A stretch of DNA of 64,000 bases from Bimuria novae-zelandiae CBS 107.79 (GCA_010015655.1 ML976656.1:1173385-1237384), one strand, 5' to 3'. Shown: positions 1-10,788, counted from the first letter of the stretch. Notes: a model not told the origin generated them from the letters alone. A program made the numbers and translations.

Positions 1-2
1 GG

Positions 3-116
3 CAAGGTGATGAGACACTCAGGCAGTATATGGCCGAAAAGCTTCATCCTACCTACTTTATGCGCGTTGCAGAGCTCTGCGAGGACGCAGGTGGCCAGAA
101 CAACTTTACAGCATAA
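3..116 (+). CDS. C-terminal end of an unrecognised gene (truncated by window edge)
   Basis: An open frame enters from the left edge and ends at TAA 114-116, giving 37 codons of ordinary-looking protein (…YMAEKLHPTYFMRV… then …EDAGGQNNFTA). Base composition is balanced and no RIP-type stops occur, unlike almost everything to the right. I do not recognise the family. It could be the 3' end of a host gene or of a transposon gene; the piggyBac element begins only 135 bases downstream, so the gene's 3' flank is interrupted. Bases 117-250 hold nothing I can name. Confidence 0.45.
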   Translation, partial: QGDETLRQYMAEKLHPTYFMRVAELCEDAGGQNNFTA

Positions 117-250
117 TTAGAACATCTTATTTGGGTGTATTTGCTTATACTTTAGATGGAATCAAGATACGCGACTTTTAAAGTTGCTACCCCTGCAGGA
201 ATCCCTGCTGCACGTGACGGCCGACTTTATTGAGATTACCCTTTGTACTC

Positions 251-2548
251 TATCCCCCGCATAGCCAACATCGCCCTGGCACGGGCCACATCTTATTAGC
301 CAATTAGATGCAAATACATCAAAACACTAAATGTTTGTTGTCATGTAGGCAATTTTTGTTTGCCAGCCAAAACACGCCTTTTTTAAAAGCTTTTATATAT
401 GCAACTATGCCTAATTGTACAGCGCTATTAAGTAATAATACTAACTTCATAAAATATATAAAGTATAGCCTAAAGGCAGGAGATTTGCCTAATTTACCTA
501 CTTAGCTACTACCCTTATAGCAATCGCTTAAAATTAATAATTTATATACTTTTAGACGCGCTCTCTTACCTAACTATATAGATTTTAACTTTCCTATTAC
601 TTTATTTAACTTATTTTTTAATGTAGGCGTCGTTAATTAGATCGTATACTATACAAATTAGCATGCTAAAAAGCTTTAGGCTAACGCGCCCTTAACGCCT
701 AACCGCCGTTAATAGAAACCTACCTCTCTAAGCGAGCTATATACGTACTTCGCCGTTATTATTTATATAGGCGTCTACTAGGAGCCCTTGCTTATTAAAT
801 ACTAGTAAAAGCTTCATAAGACAGCGCCTCGGCATAAGATTAATTACTACATGTTAAAGGAGAGATAGCAGTAGCTTAATCGCTACTTATACTATATAAA
901 GGTTAACTAGAGCTTTAAGTCTCCCTTTAGCCAAGTGTAGGATCTCTTAGAGACGCTCTACGAGCGTAGCTTTAAGTACTAGGCGCCTAGCGTATACCTC
1001 TATATTAATAAGGTAATTACGAGATTTACAGGCCGCGCAAGCAAGATTATAATAATAAAAATAAAGCTTACGCCTAAAGGCTTTAAGATCTAGTGCTTAG
1101 CTAATAATAGAGTAATTCTAAACTAGTTATTTTATGCTAGAGGGCGAGGGCCTATTAACTTACTTAACTTACCTGCTAACGCGCTAGCTTTTACTCCTAT
1201 AGAGTTAGTTCCTATTACTCTTATACTCGCCGTAAACGCTGCTGGCTAGCGCCTCTTTCCGCCAAATCTCTATATTATATAGGACGATAATCTCTTTAAC
1301 ACTATCCCTATGCTTAAATACCTTAGATCTAAAGGCGTAGGCTACGCTGGGACAGTCCGCACGATAAAGATAACAATAGAGAAGATTTTTAAGGCGATAG
1401 TAGAGGCAGAATTATAGGTAGAGGCGCTAGCTATTAGCACTTATACGTAGGTAAAGCTCTTAAAGGAGCGCTTTAATAGCGACCTAATAAAACTTAAAAC
1501 ACACTATACGCGCAAGCTAGAGTGGGGAGATACTTACTAGGCGCTCTCGTAGAGTCGGCAGGTGCTTTAGGTAGCTTGGAGAGACAACCAGGTCGTTCTT
1601 TTTGCCAGTACTATCGCTGAGCGTGAGTACTTTGCCCTCAACACCATGCTAATGCTCCGCTGACGATAGTCGCCACAAGTAACTTAGGTTATTATAAAGC
1701 TCCGCCGACGCTCTAAGATAGCTCTAAATAACAAGAAACTTTTTAAGAAAGCCTTTAGTAGCGAGCCTCTTAAGTTACTAAGTATCCTTTAGATAATAGA
1801 TAACTATAATTACTATAAGAGCGAGGTTAATTGCTTTAACTAAATAAAAAGCTACTACTTTGTTTAGCAGGTCTGCTAGCGTACCTAGCGCCCGCTCTAG
1901 TACTTTCTGCTAGATCTAACGCTTAATAATTACTACAGGCTCTCCTTGTACTCCTCTCGCGACTCCGCTAAACGCTCCGGCCATAAGAAGTTCCTATACA
2001 AGCTTATTAAACAGCTCTTTGAGCGAGGTGGCCGCCCTACTCGAGGCTCAAACAAGCGTGAGCGACCTGACGACGTACTCGCTAGCGGAGAGGGCAACTT
2101 TAGTAGCTTATATATATCTATAAAGCTGTTTGCGAAGGGCAAAAGCTGTGTTAATTACGCGATAGCTAGACGTATAATTAATAAGAAGCTCTAATCCCGG
2201 ACACTTCTAGTATAAGTTATAGGTAATATAAAGTTATTTTATAGCTCTTAACGCCTATCGCGTACTTATTATAGCTATACGCTTTGCTAGCTGCCTTTAT
2301 ATAGGCTAGAAGTTAATGCTAAGTGCTAGGCAGAGCACCTCCGCCGGCATTAAATAATTAGGTTAACGGACATAAAAGCAAGCTTAACTATCATGTAAAC
2401 CTATCTTAAAGCCCTTAGAGATGCAAAATCTATGCGAAGTTACCCTACAGAGGCATAATTCTTGGTGTTCTGCCGGGTCGGAGCAATTCATCCGATTGGC
2501 CCTCAAATGGTGGCCCGTGCCAGGGCGATGTTGGCCATGCGGGGGATA
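251..2548 (+). mobile_element. piggyBac-type DNA transposon 1 (RIP-degraded)
   Basis: Inverted ends of 39 bp, 251-289 and 2510-2548, differ at one base and begin TATCCCCCGCAT. The same terminal sequence, slightly diverged, ends the second piggyBac copy at 33019. The interior encodes a decayed piggyBac-type transposase on the plus strand. Length 2298 bp fits the class. Family members normally duplicate TTAA on insertion; I see no TTAA at either side, so either the true ends lie a few bases outside the conserved block or the site has decayed. The right end sits 10 bp from the next element. Confidence 0.75.
308..2358 (+). pseudogene. piggyBac-type transposase, broken by stops
   Basis: The frame opens at 308 with a product collinear with the better preserved minus-strand copy at 32495-33001: both contain …FIKYIKYSLKAG / …FVKYTTYSQKAG followed by LPT, then a WKPTS-[L/V]-x-E block and a Y-I-G-V block typical of the piggyBac N-terminal half. 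TAG/TAA codons follow from 505 onward. A less mutated stretch, 1946-2194, encodes the C-terminal part (…KLIKQLFERGG…), after which Cys-rich remnants (…SCVNYAI…, …YTLC…) look like the C-terminal zinc-binding tail. DDE residues cannot be verified through the decay. No function is expected. Family assignment rests on block order and the two-copy comparison. Confidence 0.7.
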
Positions 2549-2725
2549 AGTAGTGTTACCTTCGGCCATCCGGGTTCTTTTCAGTCACGTGTTAACTCTA
2601 ACCTAAAACAGAAGCCTCCGAAGTCGCGCCGGGGGCTCTTGCCCGCGCCTGACGTCAACACCAACATCTCTATTCATCCACGATACCTTCCACCAAATCG
2701 ACCGCACACGTCTATATGCGTCGCC

Positions 2726-4330
2726 ATGAAAACCGCTGGAGCTTCAGACCTTCCTCTACCAATCCGTGCCCTTATTGTAGGGTACAGGCTGCAATTTCGG
2801 TGCAGCTGGGTCGAGATTTCCCAGAAGCTCGGATGTCACCCATCGACGGCGTAGAAGTTCTACGAACGTACGCGCGACCTTGCCAACACAGAGGATCTTC
2901 ATGCCCTACTTTCTGTCCTTGATCCTATACAACATCACGGCCCTCAGCCATTCATTGCGCCTGGCTCCGAAGCCTCTAATGAAGTACGCAGTCAGATCCT
3001 CCACCATAATACCTAGCACCGCGCCGACGCTGTTAATTACGAGCGCAGAAAACAGGGCAAGAGTTAACTTAGCAACACCTTTATCACAAGGATAGCTCTA
3101 TAACAAGAACACGTCGACGGCGACCTAGAGCACCCCTAGGTAATAAAGAGACGTTAGCGTCCTCGAAAAACGCTCCTTACGCCTAACAATATACAAGCGC
3201 GACTAAAGTATTGCGACGCGCTTAAAGACCTAGCAGGGTGTCAGATTGGAAGGGTAATCTGATAAGATGAAAAGATGATAATTGATTGAGATGAATTGAG
3301 GTATGAATTGTGTGTCCTTGTCTCTAAGAGGTCTGGGACTTTGCCTTTTATCTTTGGGTTGCCTGCCTAGATATCCCTTGCTTTATTCCTTACTTCATCC
3401 TTGCTTCATTCCTTGCGTCATTCCTTGCCCGTTGAGCGAGGGCGGAATGCAAGGGCGGAATGTACGGGCGTAAGTGCGCCAGCCTCCTTGCAGATGCAAA
3501 GGACCATGTAATCGGACACAGGGATACTACTTAACAATGCCATGCAGCTTAATAATGCAGGGGTTAAGAAGCTTACTAAGGTTATACTTATTAGCGTTAA
3601 CGAGTACTGCGTCGCCTTTAGTAGCTCTAGCAACAAGCTACTCTCTATAATAAAAGGTAAAGATGCCTATAAGCAGGCATAAGCTATTAAGGGTATTAAC
3701 TTTAGTCTTATATAATAAGCTATTACTTACTTATACCTGACACGCGCGCAGCGTTTGTAAGTTATATAAAAACCTAAGACCTAGGAGTTTATAAAACACT
3801 TTATAAATAACTTAAGAAGAAACTAGAGCTTATTAAATATATAGTTATAACGCAGCGTTGTAATACTATTAAAAATCCTAACTTAATTAAGTATAAGTTA
3901 TTATAATAAAAGAATTAAGAAGTTAACGCGCATAATAGTTAATTACTAGCTAGCTAAAAGAAATGCTGTCGCCGCTAATTTACGCCTAAGAGGCTCTTTA
4001 AAGTAGAAAGTTTTAGTCATAATAATGTAAAGGGAGGCCTTAATTTCTGCTAGTACGCATTTCGTGTATATAAAGAGCTTCTGTTTCCATATTATAAAGC
4101 TGTACGCGCGTAATACCCAGGCTATAAAGTCGTAATTACTAAAGACTCTGCCTCACCCTATATAAAGGCGCGTAAATTACTAAAGGCTAAGATCGCAGAC
4201 AAAGGTATTCTCTTTATAGATTAGCTATTAAACTTGCTAGATTTATACCCTGTTGAAGACCTATAAAGGGGGCATAAAATAAGACTTAAGAAGCTCTAAT
4301 TTAGTATTTCTAATAAGTGTAAGATTATAA
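2726..4330 (+). pseudogene. Tc1/mariner (DDE) transposase, broken
   Basis: ATG at 2726 opens MKTAGASDLPLPIRALIVG…, followed by a helix-turn-helix style segment (…CSWVEISQKLGCHPSTA). The first in-frame TAG follows directly, and the same frame then reads on for about 120 further codons with occasional TAG/TAA. After the 3239-3742 interruption, Tc1-like blocks reappear: near 4235-4265 the frame reads LLNLLDLYPVEDL, the decayed counterpart of the family's 'SPDLNPIE' block holding the last catalytic acid. Family assignment is by motif order; no intact reading frame remains. Confidence 0.6.
3239..3742. repeat. possible solo LTR or other insertion inside the mariner element
   Basis: The segment starts TGTCAGATTGG and ends ACCTGACA, so its ends are TG…CA with 6-bp inverted termini, as in LTRs. 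It interrupts the transposase frame. Its first 320 bases are unmutated, carry (A/T)GAT-rich runs and a stem around 3418-3465 built on GGAATG(C/T)A, and resemble promoter-proximal LTR sequence; the last 200 are RIP-like. The flanking five bases (CAGGG and CGCGC) do not match, so no target duplication supports it. A truncated or rearranged insertion is equally possible. Confidence 0.3.
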
Positions 4331-4660
4331 AATAATACTATAATAATTAGATAAAAGCTTTCTAATAATAAGACTCTAGTTTTAATACTATAACTATTAA
4401 GACTATAGCTATTAGTAATTACTTATAGCTAGCCTGGCGATGTCGCAACGCTAACAGCACTAATAAGTTTAGTAAATAGTATATTAAAAAGTGCTCTAAA
4501 AGCTCTCTAAGTTAATACTTATACCGTTAATTCACCTTATGTTCCAAGGGCATGTGTAGAAAGTAGAGGTTTAACTTAGTAAACCCCTGTTTTTGGTATC
4601 CCTATAAGGAATAGTCGCCAAGAATTAGGTGACTGAAAAGAATCCGGATGGCCGAAGGTA

Positions 4661-5013
4661 GAACTAGTATTTAATCCTAGCTTCTATAAGCGAGTAACCA
4701 CGTGTTCCTTTTCCTACCACGTGCTATCGTTACATTATACCTTTATAATATTAAGTTAATAAGATCCCTATAATAGTAGAAATACCTTTATTTTATCGTA
4801 GCTTAGTGTAGAGAGATGCCTATAGAGCTATTTAAAAAAATACCTAGTAGTAGTAGTAGTAGTAGTAATATTCTTATAAAACAGGTACTACGTAGAAGTG
4901 TAGACTCATTTAAAAAAAAGCTATTCGTGTACTATATTCATATATATTAAATAGTTTTCTAAACAGGCTTAACTATAATAAGAAATCCTTGTTTCTTAAA
5001 AAATAAAGCTATC
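4661..5013. other. AT-rich spacer with MITE relic and (AGT)n microsatellite
   Basis: 4661-4735 resembles the right half of the MITE at 39822-40036 (shared TTTAATCCTAGC-like and ATAAGCGAG segments, then CCACGTGTTC and a terminal …CGTTA). 4843-4868 is a run of about eight AGT units. The remainder is AT-rich and no coding remnant is recognisable. Confidence 0.5.
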
Positions 5014-5414
5014 TGTTAAAACCTAATAAGGTACCTGGTCTTAGAAAGTTAAAGGTCGGTTCTTGAGTAGACGTACTTACTAGGCAGGAAAGGGGGTATT
5101 AATAACTTGCGCTTGTTAATAGGGCATTAGTGTTAAAGTTGTTAGATATTAAATTAATAATAGCCTAAGTTAAATCTAAACAATAAATTATTAAATAGGT
5201 TAAACACGAGTATAATAGTTTATACTTAGGTTTTTATATATTATAGTGCTGTCTGCTCGCTGGTAAGCGCTGATAAATAAGCGCTCTCTAAAGAACAGTT
5301 AAGTAACTTAGCGCCCTATAGCGTAGTTAGCTATAACTAGCTATTCCTGGTAAATAAAAGTAAGGTGTAGGTACAAAACCGGCATAGCCTTCCTTTAGAT
5401 CCTGGATCCTAACA
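5014..5414 (-). repeat. Gypsy LTR (family X), diverged 401-bp copy
   Basis: Read on the minus strand the block starts TGTTAGGATCCAGGATC and ends TTTTAACA. It is homologous throughout to the 440-bp LTRs at 6906-17917 and 55649-56088. Immediately outside its start lies TTATCCCCC on the plus strand, i.e. a purine run AGGGGGATAA reading into the LTR, as expected of a polypurine tract, so it is best read as the 3' LTR of the minus-strand gypsy remains to its right. Flanking pentamers CTATC and TTATC also nearly match, which would suit a solo LTR; I cannot decide between the two. Confidence 0.65.
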
Positions 5415-6905
5415 TTATCCCCCTATTATAGCGATTCGTCCCTAAATTGCGTGCTTAGGTTTTATTTTTATTATATAAGTATAATCCCGCTTTTAGGTCT
5501 AACTTCTTATTTAGCCTTATTAACTTTATGTATTAATTTAACGCCTATATCTTATTACTTACTTTAAGGTTGAAAGGTAACTCTTTCGTATCCTAACGTA
5601 CATTTTAATACTTTTAAGTAACCTTTAGCTTTAGTTTAGCATTTACACGAATATTAATAAGCTTTAAAATTATTATGAATATATAAAGGTTTTCTTTATT
5701 ACTTAGAGGCTTATTAGGCCAATCTAGCTTATAAATGTTGTATCTATAGTAAATCTAAAAGGGTGTAAACCCTATTATAAAATAGTAACTATTATTATAT
5801 GCATATTCTATATATAAGACCTATGATGCCTAATTATCCTGCTCTAAGTTGCAAAAGATGCAAAGGTACTATTTTAAAGTATAATTTTACTATTTAGTCT
5901 ACCTATTAGTTTAAGGATGAAAAACTAATATTAAAACGTATTTTAAATTTAAATGGTAATAAAAAGTATTCTAATACTTTGCTTGCATTATTAGATGTCT
6001 GTTAAATAGTATAAGCTATAGATTACTATAAAGCCGTATAACTTTATAAATCTAGGTCTAAGCTAGGTTAACGCTACTTTAGTTTATCCTTATAAGTATA
6101 TAATAACTAATTTTTTTTAATATTAGGTAATAATAACTAAAATAGCGTTGTAAATAACTCTACTAAAGCGACTTAGGGGCAGGTCTATAATAAAATCTAT
6201 AATTACGTACTACTATAGTCTATCCAGGATAAGTAGTAGTTAAAGAAATCTATATAGTTTATAAACCTTCGCGGTGGACTGTTAATAGCGCTTATAATTA
6301 TAAGCGTAATTTATAACGTCTTTAGCTATCCTGCTTTATACGTACTTACGCTATACGCGCTTAATGGTCTTATTTATACTAAAATAACTTAATAAAAGTC
6401 TATTATAGTAATTTTTTATTTTAGCGGACTTTTTTTTACTGTAAAGTGTAACAGGAACAATCGCTCGTCGACACGAGAACCCTTGGCCAGTCAAGACAGG
6501 ATTCGAGATCATCCGAAAACCGACACTCATCCGTATCGGACCAATTTCGGATCTATCAGACCGATGGGGAACTACGAATCCGATTCGGACCTATTTCGGA
6601 TCCATCAGACCGACGGTCAACCTATGGCAGTTATGTGCTAGCTAGCCATCTGGGAAGAGGTGTATTTAGAGGAGCTTGGGGCCTTTGTAGTTCAGTACCT
6701 TTTCCGTATCCTTTCGTACCAGGCCTATAGGCACTTAATTCATTCGAGGCTACATTCTTATACACGCACTCCCACATGCCTCTGCTAGGAGATACGCCAA
6801 CATCGATCCTTTGAGTGACCTGCGCCGATACATAAAGGGCTATAGTAGCTTTCTTAGGCGCTTAGTAAAGCTTCTAAGAACTTCTTGCCTTAAGGTGTTA
6901 CTATT
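5415..6905 (-). pseudogene. Gypsy-1 integrase region (3' part), RIP-degraded
   Basis: The minus strand is collinear with the better readable plus-strand integrase at 34800-35850. Shared blocks include the counterpart of QRYW…KLYRLL, the …TIDFI… segment near 6190-6240, and …HKVNKAK…EVR near 5515-5560. A near-universal gypsy tail of the RDESL type followed by a purine run lies at 5415-5455. The 386-bp LTR-like unit 6447-6832 sits inside. At 6905 the sequence meets the family X LTR, and about 530 bp of RNase H region present in Gypsy-2 are absent at the junction with 17918. All frames are broken. Confidence 0.6.
6447..6832 (+). repeat. 386-bp LTR-like unit, copy 1
   Basis: Begins TGTAACAGGAAC and ends GCGCCGATACA, with a perfect 5-bp target duplication TAAAG (6442-6446, 6833-6837). 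Two further copies of exactly the same length lie at 36724-37109 and 38861-39246. The copies differ from each other by only a handful of C/T or G/A changes. TG…CA ends with 5-bp duplications point to a solo LTR. No internal retrotransposon accompanies any copy. Confidence 0.85.
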
Positions 6906-7036
6906 TATTAGGATCTACAATCTAACATAGGGACAGCGAACTAATTTATACTTGGTTACGACGCGTACGCGTGAGGACGTCCTTGTACTTGCTAAATGCG
7001 TCGTTAGCGCTTAGAGGGTTACGTAACTGCTCGCTA

Positions 7037-8897
7037 ACGTGTTCGGCAAGCGAGTGGATCAGGCAAGCGAGCGGATCAGCCCCATCGCGCGTCGCGTACA
7101 TCACTTACTCTTACTACCCACGATGTATATAATAAAAGCTGCAATGGTATCTATCTGGTTATTTGACGCCTAGGGCACGTACGGGCGTTATGCTCAGTTG
7201 AAGAGCACATGCTGCACTCGCGTAGTGTACGCTTTTGCGGTTGTGTGTGAGGCGTACGTAACTCGGGCGGCACACCTTCAACATGGACTCGCTCCACCAA
7301 CCCGCGGCTCTGTACAATATCCTGGCCATCCTGAATAGACAAAATACCTTCCTGTGCCATAGTTCTACGGCGCCATACTTGTTTCCGTTTTTGACGAGTA
7401 TTTTCAGCTCGAAGCGCGTTAACCTCAACCTCAAGAATTGCCTTCTCGTACACCACCTTCTCAAAGCCCTTTAGCAACTGCCCAAACGCGCGATCTGTTG
7501 GCGAATGGGATGCATCTGTACGAAGCCTGCGTTGCTCTTTGATATGGCCTGCCTGGCGTTTGATTTCAGGTAGCGTTCGAGGTGTTTTTGACTCCCACTC
7601 TAAGTCCTCTGTGGGCTGGGGACTAGGTGTTCGTACGATGGGGTTTAAGCCTTGAAGGACGCGTTCAGGGTCGTATGGAACAAGCCCTGTTGCCTGGAAA
7701 CCACTCTGAATGTTTTTCGACGTTATAGCTGTCGTATGGGCTGTATAGTAGGCCTCCAGGAACTCGTCTTTTGTAATATGGTTTATGCCAAGCCTTATCT
7801 TCCCCTCTACCACTTTGCCATATGCGCTTTTAAGAGGGCTAAAGCAGCCCACATCAAGCGGTTGTAGTAGGTGAGACGAGTGGGCAGGTAGACAAAGCGT
7901 AACAATAGAGTTCTGTACGCAGAACTCCTCAAACCGGCCTGAGTGGTGGCTGCCATGCCCATCCATTATAAGAAGACGCTTTACGCCCTTTGTACGAGCC
8001 TTTGTGTGCTTATCAAAGTGCTGGATCCATTCGTACCCAATCTTATCATCTGTCCAACCGTTCTCACTTACAGCAATCGCCCAATCGTGTGGTAGATTAC
8101 TGTTGGCGTACCAAGTTGCTTGATGGAGTTTCGCAGCAAGAATAACTAAGGGTGGAAGCGCCCAACCTTGAGCATTGATACCATGCACGATAGTAACCCA
8201 TTCACGATTACCAGGTTGAATAGTCTTTTTACGACCCTTTCTCTCTGCCCTTGTAACAATTTTTAAGGTCGATATAACACCCATCTGAACGCCAGTCTCG
8301 TCAAAATTGTATGTGTCCTCATCGAGTATCCCGTGCTTTGCTTTCGTGTTTCGTACGAGGTCGAACCACTGCTGGACAGTAATAGGATCCTCGCAAAGCG
8401 CGCGCTGATAGTCGTACTTGCAATTATATATTATGCAAAGCGTGTCATTGCGTTTAATATAGTTTTTAACCCACTTCTGACCAACAACCGTGGGCTTTAG
8501 ATCGCCTCGAGCCGAAAGGATAATATCTGCAATTTCTCGTACAGTACTGATTCGGGGAGGGAATCCTTGTGCGTCAAGATTAAGGATACGTTGAAGTAGG
8601 ACTTCCTCTTCGGTAGGAGTTAGTTTGCGGGATGCTGGCCGAGTATCGCGTTGTGGAAGGACACCGTGGGCGCGTCTGTGTAAGGTAGTGTAAGGAACGT
8701 TGTACGAGCGAGATGCTGCTCGTAGAGATTTAATTCGACCTGAATTGTACGCTTGAATAGCTAAAGAGAGCTTTCCTTCAAGTTTTGGTTGCTGAGAAGA
8801 ATTCATGTTTTGTTATTGCTGTTAGAAGGTGCGCGTACGCGACGCGCAATGGGGCTGATCCGCTCGCTTGCCTGATCCACTCGCTTGCCGAACACGT
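7037..8897 (-). mobile_element. Intact pogo/Fot1-type DNA transposon
   Basis: Inverted ends of about 63 bp (7037-7099 and 8835-8897) differ at one base and begin ACGTGTTCGGC. TA target duplications are at 7035-7036 and 8898-8899. Each end contains a 17-bp box, GGCAAGCGAG(T/C)GGATCA, twice in direct repeat. Length 1861 bp. There is no RIP-type decay, in contrast to its surroundings, so it looks like a late arrival. Its right-hand TA is also the left-hand TA of the next element at 8900. Confidence 0.95.
7151..8806 (-). CDS. Pogo/Fot1-family transposase with C-terminal zinc knuckle
   Basis: A complete 551-codon frame starting ATG 8806. Residues 10-50 fit a Psq-type helix-turn-helix (…AASRSYNVPYTTLHRR…), and 62-125 the Tc5/CENP-B type second DNA-binding domain (LTPTEEEVLL…WVKNYIKR). 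A DDE_1 endonuclease follows: D169 in YNFDETG, D282 in LLIMDGHGSH and D318 in LLQPLDVGCF, a DD35D spacing. Residues 440-475 look like a coiled coil. The tail carries C531-x2-C534-x4-H539-x4-C544, exact retroviral-type zinc-knuckle spacing. The enzyme would cut and paste DNA at TA sites in the nucleus, acting on the inverted ends that frame it. The start leaves about 30 bp to the inner edge of the right inverted repeat. No stops or missing catalytic residue are visible, so activity is plausible but untested. Confidence 0.93.
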   Translation of the reverse strand: MNSSQQPKLEGKLSLAIQAYNSGRIKSLRAASRSYNVPYTTLHRRAHGVLPQRDTRPASRKLTPTEEEVLLQRILNLDAQGFPPRISTVREIADIILSARGDLKPTVVGQKWVKNYIKRNDTLCIIYNCKYDYQRALCEDPITVQQWFDLVRNTKAKHGILDEDTYNFDETGVQMGVISTLKIVTRAERKGRKKTIQPGNREWVTIVHGINAQGWALPPLVILAAKLHQATWYANSNLPHDWAIAVSENGWTDDKIGYEWIQHFDKHTKARTKGVKRLLIMDGHGSHHSGRFEEFCVQNSIVTLCLPAHSSHLLQPLDVGCFSPLKSAYGKVVEGKIRLGINHITKDEFLEAYYTAHTTAITSKNIQSGFQATGLVPYDPERVLQGLNPIVRTPSPQPTEDLEWESKTPRTLPEIKRQAGHIKEQRRLRTDASHSPTDRAFGQLLKGFEKVVYEKAILEVEVNALRAENTRQKRKQVWRRRTMAQEGILSIQDGQDIVQSRGLVERVHVEGVPPELRTPHTQPQKRTLRECSMCSSTEHNARTCPRRQITR

Positions 8898-8899
8898 TA

Positions 8900-10788
8900 C
8901 TCGCCCCACACGCCAACCGGAGGTTGGCCCTGCGCAGCCCAACGTAACTTCGCAGCCTAACGTAACTTTGTATAGAGAATCAAAATTAATCTAGTCTTTT
9001 AACAGCGTAGACTTTAATTATATAGGCTAATATACAGTAGAGTTAGTGTAGCAAGTAGGGCAGGATCTACAGTCATCTCTCTAAGAGATAGGACCTATTA
9101 GGGCTAATTTTATAGGCTCTGCAAGTAGGCGTCCTTATACGTTTTTATAGCCTTTTAAGTAACCTTTTAAGCCTTAAGCTCTATACGTTAATTAATTACT
9201 TATTACGCTACTTTAACGGTTACTACGCTACTTTTTTATACTAGCTTTTTATCTTTAATTTACCTTTTTTAGCGTTATTAAGCTGCTATAGTAATATTTA
9301 TAAGGTCGCGCTAGGCCAGCGCGAGACTATTAATTAGTAATTACAAGCTTTCTAGGAATTTTATAAGCCTCCTGCTTAATATATTGCTTCTCTCTAGGGC
9401 GCGCGACATTTTTTGATGCTGCCGCTAATATGCTGTAGGTGTATTAGCGATAGGGCTCGAATTAATAGCGGATAGAACTAATAGGGATGGCGTCTGGATA
9501 GGTGCTAGCAGCTTTATATAAACAAGCTCTAGATTAAATAGAAAGATCCTAGCTTTTTCTTAGGCGCTTAGGATTGTGCTGCGCTTAAATATATCTATCC
9601 TAATCCTATAGATCGTATGTAGAAATTTGACTTTGTTAAAGTCTGTGCAGCCAGTTCGGGTGGCTATTTCTATAGCCTTTTTATAATTCTGCTTTAATAG
9701 CTAAAAATAGACGACGTCTAGAGGCTGCAGATAATGTAATAAATATAGTAGTAGTAAGAAGGGGAGTATCTTATAATTATTATAGAACTATATAAACTCG
9801 ATAGTAAGGTAGCTACTAAATTTATTAAATATAAGTAATTACTATACGCCTTTTTAGCGCGCGCGCGTTTATATTTTAAAGAACTTTAGCTACTTTATTA
9901 AGATAGAGTTATTAGCGTATCTTAATATTAATATAGCGATTATATAGCTATTAGGCAGCGCTATATTTATATACTAATAATAAAAGTAATTAACAGCCTG
10001 TACGATAAGTATAGGTTTAAGCACCTCTTTATTACTAGAGATTAATTTAAAACTTATAATATAATCGCGCGACGTCTCTAACGCAGAGACATAAGGATAA
10101 TTAAACTCTATAGTAATAATCTATTAATTACTACTAACGCCTGTGCGGAAGCTGGTTTCGTCCATATTATAGGTGTCTAATAGGGTAACGCCGTAGGTGT
10201 ATATCACCTTTTTAAGCTTAATAAAATAATAGCTATAAGCTTTAAACGTCGCTATTACTATACGATTAATATGCTACGACTTCTGCTTTATGCGGCGATA
10301 GTCTAGATTTCTTAATAGCCATCGCGATAGCTAGTCCTTACTAAGTAAGGAAGCTCTGCTATTAGGGTGCGCGCGATTAAGGATATATTAAGTAGCACTT
10401 TTTAACTATAGTATAAGGCATAGCATGCTAATAGTGTCGTAGCGACGTATATATAACTTTAGCGCTTTATCCTAGGTCTCTGAGAGTCGTAGATTCGTGC
10501 CGCTGCGGTCATGGCGGCTGATCCGGCCTCTAGCGCGCGCTCGAAGTCGCGAAACAGGCACGCTCTATTCGCGTGCTGCAGCTGCAAAATTAGGTATTTC
10601 TAAGCTTGAAAAACTAGAGAGATAATTAGAGATACGCTACTTAATTTTATAGCTCTTACTATAATATTTAGGCATAGTTATAGGTTATTTATTAAGAAAA
10701 TAGAAAAATCCGCGACAAAAAGTTATATTAGGCTACGAAGTTACGTTGGGCTGCGCAGGGCCAACCTCCGGTTGGCGTGTGGGGCGAG
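8900..10788 (-). mobile_element. Pogo/Fot1-type element, second family (RIP-degraded)
   Basis: Inverted ends begin CTCGCCCCACACGCC (8900) and end with its complement at 10788; TA is at 8898-8899 and 10789-10790. Inside the end is a perfect hairpin CCAACC-GGA-GGTTGG, then a box GCAGCC(C/T)AACGTAAC repeated twice. The interior is decayed; the minus strand near 10140-10215 reads VTLLDTYNMDETSF, the first catalytic block of Fot1-type transposases. Length 1889 bp. A second copy begins at 63541. Confidence 0.8.
9000..10560 (-). pseudogene. Fot1-type transposase, broken
   Basis: The clearest remnant is NMDET (first catalytic Asp) around 10150-10190 on the minus strand. Flanking frames are filled with TAG/TAA. 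A GC-richer patch at 10495-10580 probably lies near the N-terminal region. The limits given are those of recognisable interior rather than a defined start and stop. Confidence 0.5.

Larger units (their letters stand above)
2559..4658 (+). mobile_element. Tc1/mariner-type element, TA-flanked
   Basis: Inverted ends CCTTCGGCCATCCGG at 2559 and its complement ending at 4658 are flanked by TA at 2557-2558 and 4659-4660. About 33 bp of each end match, with transitions only. Length 2100 bp includes a probable insertion near 3239-3742. The element lies in a sequence resembling the small TA-flanked MITE at 39822-40036, whose relic resumes at 4661-4735. The first 550 bp are nearly free of RIP-type change while the rest is decayed, a mosaic seen repeatedly in this window. 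Confidence 0.75.

Noticed and set aside
7283..7867. Plus-strand open frames across the intact transposase
   Set aside because: They lie antisense to a complete, motif-verified transposase.
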